This document shows positions 23,817 through 25,747 of a DNA stretch of 25,747 bases, one piece after another. Each line of letters opens with the position of its first letter. Within the stretch, counting starts at the first letter, position 1. The translations under genes and the position numbers were made by a program. The notes under the pieces were generated by a model, which ran no database searches, was not told where the DNA came from, and was given only the letters and a program-made list of their open reading frames with translations. Location: assembly GCA_934167785.1 (NCBI GenBank), contig CAKPLX010000013.1, positions 1-25,747 of the forward strand, read 5' to 3'. The DNA is from an uncultured Bacilli bacterium (GTDB lineage Bacteria; Bacillota_I; Bacilli_A; RF39; UBA660).

Positions 23817-24353
23817 ATGGAGAATGGAGAAATATTAGATGATTTAATTGGTTTCTTTAGTGTAGCGATTATTTTTTTAGTTGTTATTGCTTTAGTTTTT
23901 GCTATTTTTTGCAGAAAATTTAAATTTAATAATAAAAATATAGAATTATATGGTTTATTACTTAATTTAAATACTACATCTTTAATTTCTATTTCAGCAA
24001 CGACAATTAATTATTTATTTTTAGTTTGGTGGACAATTAGTTTTAAAGGAGTACAGGTTGTTTATATTGCTATTACGCTTATTTTGATATTGATTAGTGA
24101 GGCTGTAATTGATAATTTTAAGGGACTTCCTTTATCAATTGGTTTAACAGTGATTAATTGTGTTGCTATTCAAGTTATTTATTTGCTTTACTGTTATTTG
24201 GTTCAAGAAAACTTTTCTTATGTTTTGCTGCTTGTTTTATTTTTGTTAATTTTATTTGTATTTTTATATTATACTTATAACTTATTTAGAGGAATTAATA
24301 ATATCGTTGTGAAACATAAGTATTTAAAGGGAAAAAAGCAATATAAAGTTTAA
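23817..24353 (+). CDS. Five-helix membrane protein of the ATPase operon, 178 aa
   Basis: No family recognised. About five hydrophobic helices (about 13-32, 44-68, 76-95, 105-130, 134-158) and a basic C-terminal tail (KHKYLKGKKQYK) probably facing the cytoplasm. It sits between the epsilon-like and gamma genes, where classical operons have no membrane gene. Subunit a is normally placed before c and has an essential Arg in a membrane helix. Here no Arg lies inside a helix, so it is not an ordinary subunit a, although it may be the membrane stator part that replaces it. It starts 6 bases after the previous stop, so it is firmly in the operon. Confidence 0.75.
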   Translation: MENGEILDDLIGFFSVAIIFLVVIALVFAIFCRKFKFNNKNIELYGLLLNLNTTSLISISATTINYLFLVWWTISFKGVQVVYIAITLILILISEAVIDNFKGLPLSIGLTVINCVAIQVIYLLYCYLVQENFSYVLLLVLFLLILFVFLYYTYNLFRGINNIVVKHKYLKGKKQYKV

Positions 24354-24382
24354 TTTGTATTAATTTAAAGGAGGATATCGGT

Positions 24383-25171
24383 ATGGGAAGTATTAAAAAT
24401 GTTGTAAAAGTTATGAATTTCCATTCTTTGCTTCGTGTTGATAAAGCTAGAAAAAAAGCTGAAAATTATTTAAAAGTTGGAAATGAGATTACAGCTATTT
24501 TGAGTGAAATACTTTATAATAAAAATATTGTTTTGGATAAAGAAACTTTGAAACCAAATCCGGATAGTCCTATTTTGGATATTTATATTGCTAATGATTA
24601 TGGTTATTGTGGTGATTTTAACTCTAGTGTTAGAAGAGCTATTCTTAAAAATCCGGGGAATGATAAGATTATTATTGGGAAAAAAATCGTTTATAAAGAT
24701 GATAAAACGATATTAAAAATAGAAAAGGATGATTTTGAAAAAAGATTTGTTGAGATCCAACATTATATAGAAAAATCACTTTTGGAAATGTCGTATCGTG
24801 AAATTAATATTTATTATAATCATTATTATTCTTCAACGACATTTGCTTTTAAAAAAGTTCAAGCCTTTCCTGTTGTATTTGAGGGAGAGTATTATGAAGG
24901 TAATGATTTTGTTTCAGAAACAGATTTGAAAAAAATGATGAAAAGTTTGGTTTCTTTTTATATTTGTTATCAGTTAAAAATGTGTGAGTGTATTAGTGAA
25001 GCTGCAGAAAATTTGAATCGTAATCAAATTACGAGGTCGGCTTTGGATAAAATAGAGGAAAAAGAAGAGGAAGAAAAGGCTAAGGAGTTACGAAAGAAAA
25101 ATGAGGCGGCGGCATTTAAAAATGTTGAAAATTATAAAAAAGTTGCTCAAATAGGTGATGATAATGGATAA
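24383..25171 (+). CDS. F1-type ATPase gamma subunit, 262 aa, with charged C-terminal extension
   Basis: Central rotor shaft. The ATG follows AGGAGGATATCGGT. The N-terminal helix MGSIKNVVKVMNFHSLLRVDKARKKA matches the gamma start, and the Rossmann-like domain begins with LDIYIANDYGYCGDFNSSVRR, equivalent to S-D-R-G-L-C-G-G-F-N. The long C-terminal helix (about 185-225, SFYICYQLKMCECISEAAENL) corresponds to the shaft. It is followed by an EKEEEEKAKELRKKNEAAAF coiled-coil-like segment not usual in gamma. A C-terminal extension at this end would reach into the head, which may alter regulation. Divergent overall but recognisable. Confidence 0.88.
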   Translation: MGSIKNVVKVMNFHSLLRVDKARKKAENYLKVGNEITAILSEILYNKNIVLDKETLKPNPDSPILDIYIANDYGYCGDFNSSVRRAILKNPGNDKIIIGKKIVYKDDKTILKIEKDDFEKRFVEIQHYIEKSLLEMSYREINIYYNHYYSSTTFAFKKVQAFPVVFEGEYYEGNDFVSETDLKKMMKSLVSFYICYQLKMCECISEAAENLNRNQITRSALDKIEEKEEEEKAKELRKKNEAAAFKNVENYKKVAQIGDDNG

Positions 25172-25346
25172 AAATGAAAAAAATTTAGAAGAGAATGGAT
25201 ATATTGATGTTTTAGTAGATGCCCAAAGAAAGATGCCTAGTCTTATTCTTCCCTCAATGGGGCTTATTTCAAATGAAAAGGCAGTTTATATTGATGGAAA
25301 AGAAATAATAAAAAAAGATGAGAGTAAGGAGAAGGAATCATGTTAA
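25164..25346 (+). CDS. Small hydrophilic protein, 60 aa
   Basis: ATG 25164 overlaps the end of gamma (ATGGATAA) and follows AGGTGATG; its stop overlaps the pilin start by 7 bases, so it is translationally coupled on both sides. The product has no signal or helix in the membrane, with a central RKMPSLILPSMGLISNEKAV and a charged tail. Not recognised. Conserved placement between a motor shaft gene and a pilin gene would make it a possible adaptor; this is only context. Confidence 0.55.
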   Translation: MDKNEKNLEENGYIDVLVDAQRKMPSLILPSMGLISNEKAVYIDGKEIIKKDESKEKESC

Positions 25347-25552
25347 ATCGTAAAGGTCAGACGTTAGTAGAGTATGTGCTTATTATTTCATTGGTAACGG
25401 TTGTTGCTATAGCGGCAGTTCGTATTTTTGGGGGGTATTTAAAAGATTCTATAACTAAGATGAGTTGTTCAATGGTAGGAAAAGAGTACGTAGAGTCTAA
25501 TACAATTGGAAAAGCTTATTGTAAGGGTGATGAAGATAAATTATTTGAATAA
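25340..25552 (+). CDS. Flp/Fap-type pilin-like protein, 70 aa
   Basis: Looks like a Flp-type (Tad) type IV pilin. RKG followed by QTLVEYVLIISLVTVVAIAAV: a prepilin-peptidase site after Gly puts the conserved Glu at position +5 and Tyr at +6, the Flp signature, then a hydrophobic helix. The tail contains two cysteines (SMVGKEY and KAYCKG areas: Cys42 and Cys60 approximately) that could pair outside. It starts within the previous gene and ends in the operon terminator. No Tad ATPase, secretin or prepilin peptidase gene lies in the window. It may be a pilin or a pseudopilin that serves this ATPase complex. Confidence 0.8.
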   Translation: MLNRKGQTLVEYVLIISLVTVVAIAAVRIFGGYLKDSITKMSCSMVGKEYVESNTIGKAYCKGDEDKLFE

Positions 25553-25566
25553 TTTATCTTCATTTT
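25532..25566 (+). terminator. Terminator of the ATPase-pilin operon
   Basis: A perfect 14-bp hairpin (25532-25545 with 25548-25561) spans the pilin stop codon, followed by A and five T. Confidence 0.85.
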
Positions 25567-25634
25567 TATGTCATGTGCCTTGTAATTTAATTTTAAATTT
25601 CTATTCCTATTTATTTATGAGTGAGATTAATTTT

Positions 25635-25654
25635 TTAACGATATAACGCGTTAA
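25635..25654. promoter_or_regulatory. Inverted repeat upstream of the next gene
   Basis: TTAACG and CGTTAA separated by 8 bases, about 40 bp before an extended -10 promoter. Candidate operator. Confidence 0.35.
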
Positions 25655-25691
25655 CTATAAGTAAAAACATTTTTTTTTTTTTTGATTTTTT

Positions 25692-25700
25692 TGCTATAAT
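25692..25700 (+). promoter_or_regulatory. Extended -10 promoter for a gene beyond the window
   Basis: TG-C-TATAAT (25692-25700) after a long T-rich tract; no consensus -35. The final 47 bases contain no start codon I would trust. Confidence 0.5.
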
Positions 25701-25747
25701 TGTGGTAACTGTAGGATAAAGTAAAATGTAGTATTGATTAGAATTTT

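Overview
The window is low-GC, with strongly AT-biased codons, TGA used as a stop, several TTG starts and AGGAGG-type ribosome binding sites. It reads like a chromosome segment of a Bacillota lineage, plausibly an uncultured host-associated Bacilli/RF39-like or Erysipelotrichia-like bacterium with code 11. That placement is inference from gene style (a compact SUF cluster, an NPKTG-anchored glycosidase, a divergent F1-like ATPase), not a database match.

Region 1 (1-10073) is the remains of a minus-strand ABC-importer operon of the SsuA/TauA (NMT1/THI5-like) substrate-binding type, cut into pieces by plus-strand mobile elements. The substrate-binding protein gene lies in three intact, in-frame pieces: N-terminal 9778-10073, middle 6637-6933 and C-terminal 1267-1682. 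Its partner ATPase gene (from 1270) is broken just after the LSGGMKQRV signature, near 850. The two internal insertions each encode a large serine recombinase. Element B (~1679-6636, 4958 bp) carries a TasA-like secreted protein, a large Ser/His signal peptidase, a DUF5305-like membrane protein, a 50-aa SHOCT-like protein and a recombinase. Element C (~6934-9780, 2847 bp) carries an M23 peptidase, a shorter recombinase and a C-terminally anchored protein of unknown function. Removing exactly 4958 and 2847 bp between short repeated cores would restore a 333-aa binding protein in frame. A third element (A, ending near 850) enters from the left.

Region 2 (10190-14838) holds gap (GAPDH), a convergent DUF6512-like membrane protein, and a 972-aa GH5-like glycosidase with five Ig-like (Big_2) domains and an NPKTG cell-wall sorting tail.

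Region 3 (14851-19664) holds a divergent sigma-70-family factor and a sufC-sufD-sufS-sufU cluster with a short SufD and no sufB following it.

Region 4 (19704-25566) is one transcription unit behind a consensus promoter (TTGACA-N17-TATAAT), ended by a 14-bp hairpin. It encodes a divergent F1-type ATPase (c-like, b-delta-like, alpha, beta, epsilon-like, a 5-TM protein, gamma), a 60-aa protein and a Flp-type pilin. The c-like subunit has no acidic residue in its second helix and no recognisable subunit a is present, while the catalytic beta subunit looks intact. This suggests an F1 motor put to a use other than ordinary proton coupling, possibly linked to the pilin. This operon and the split importer gene are the two most noteworthy things in the window.
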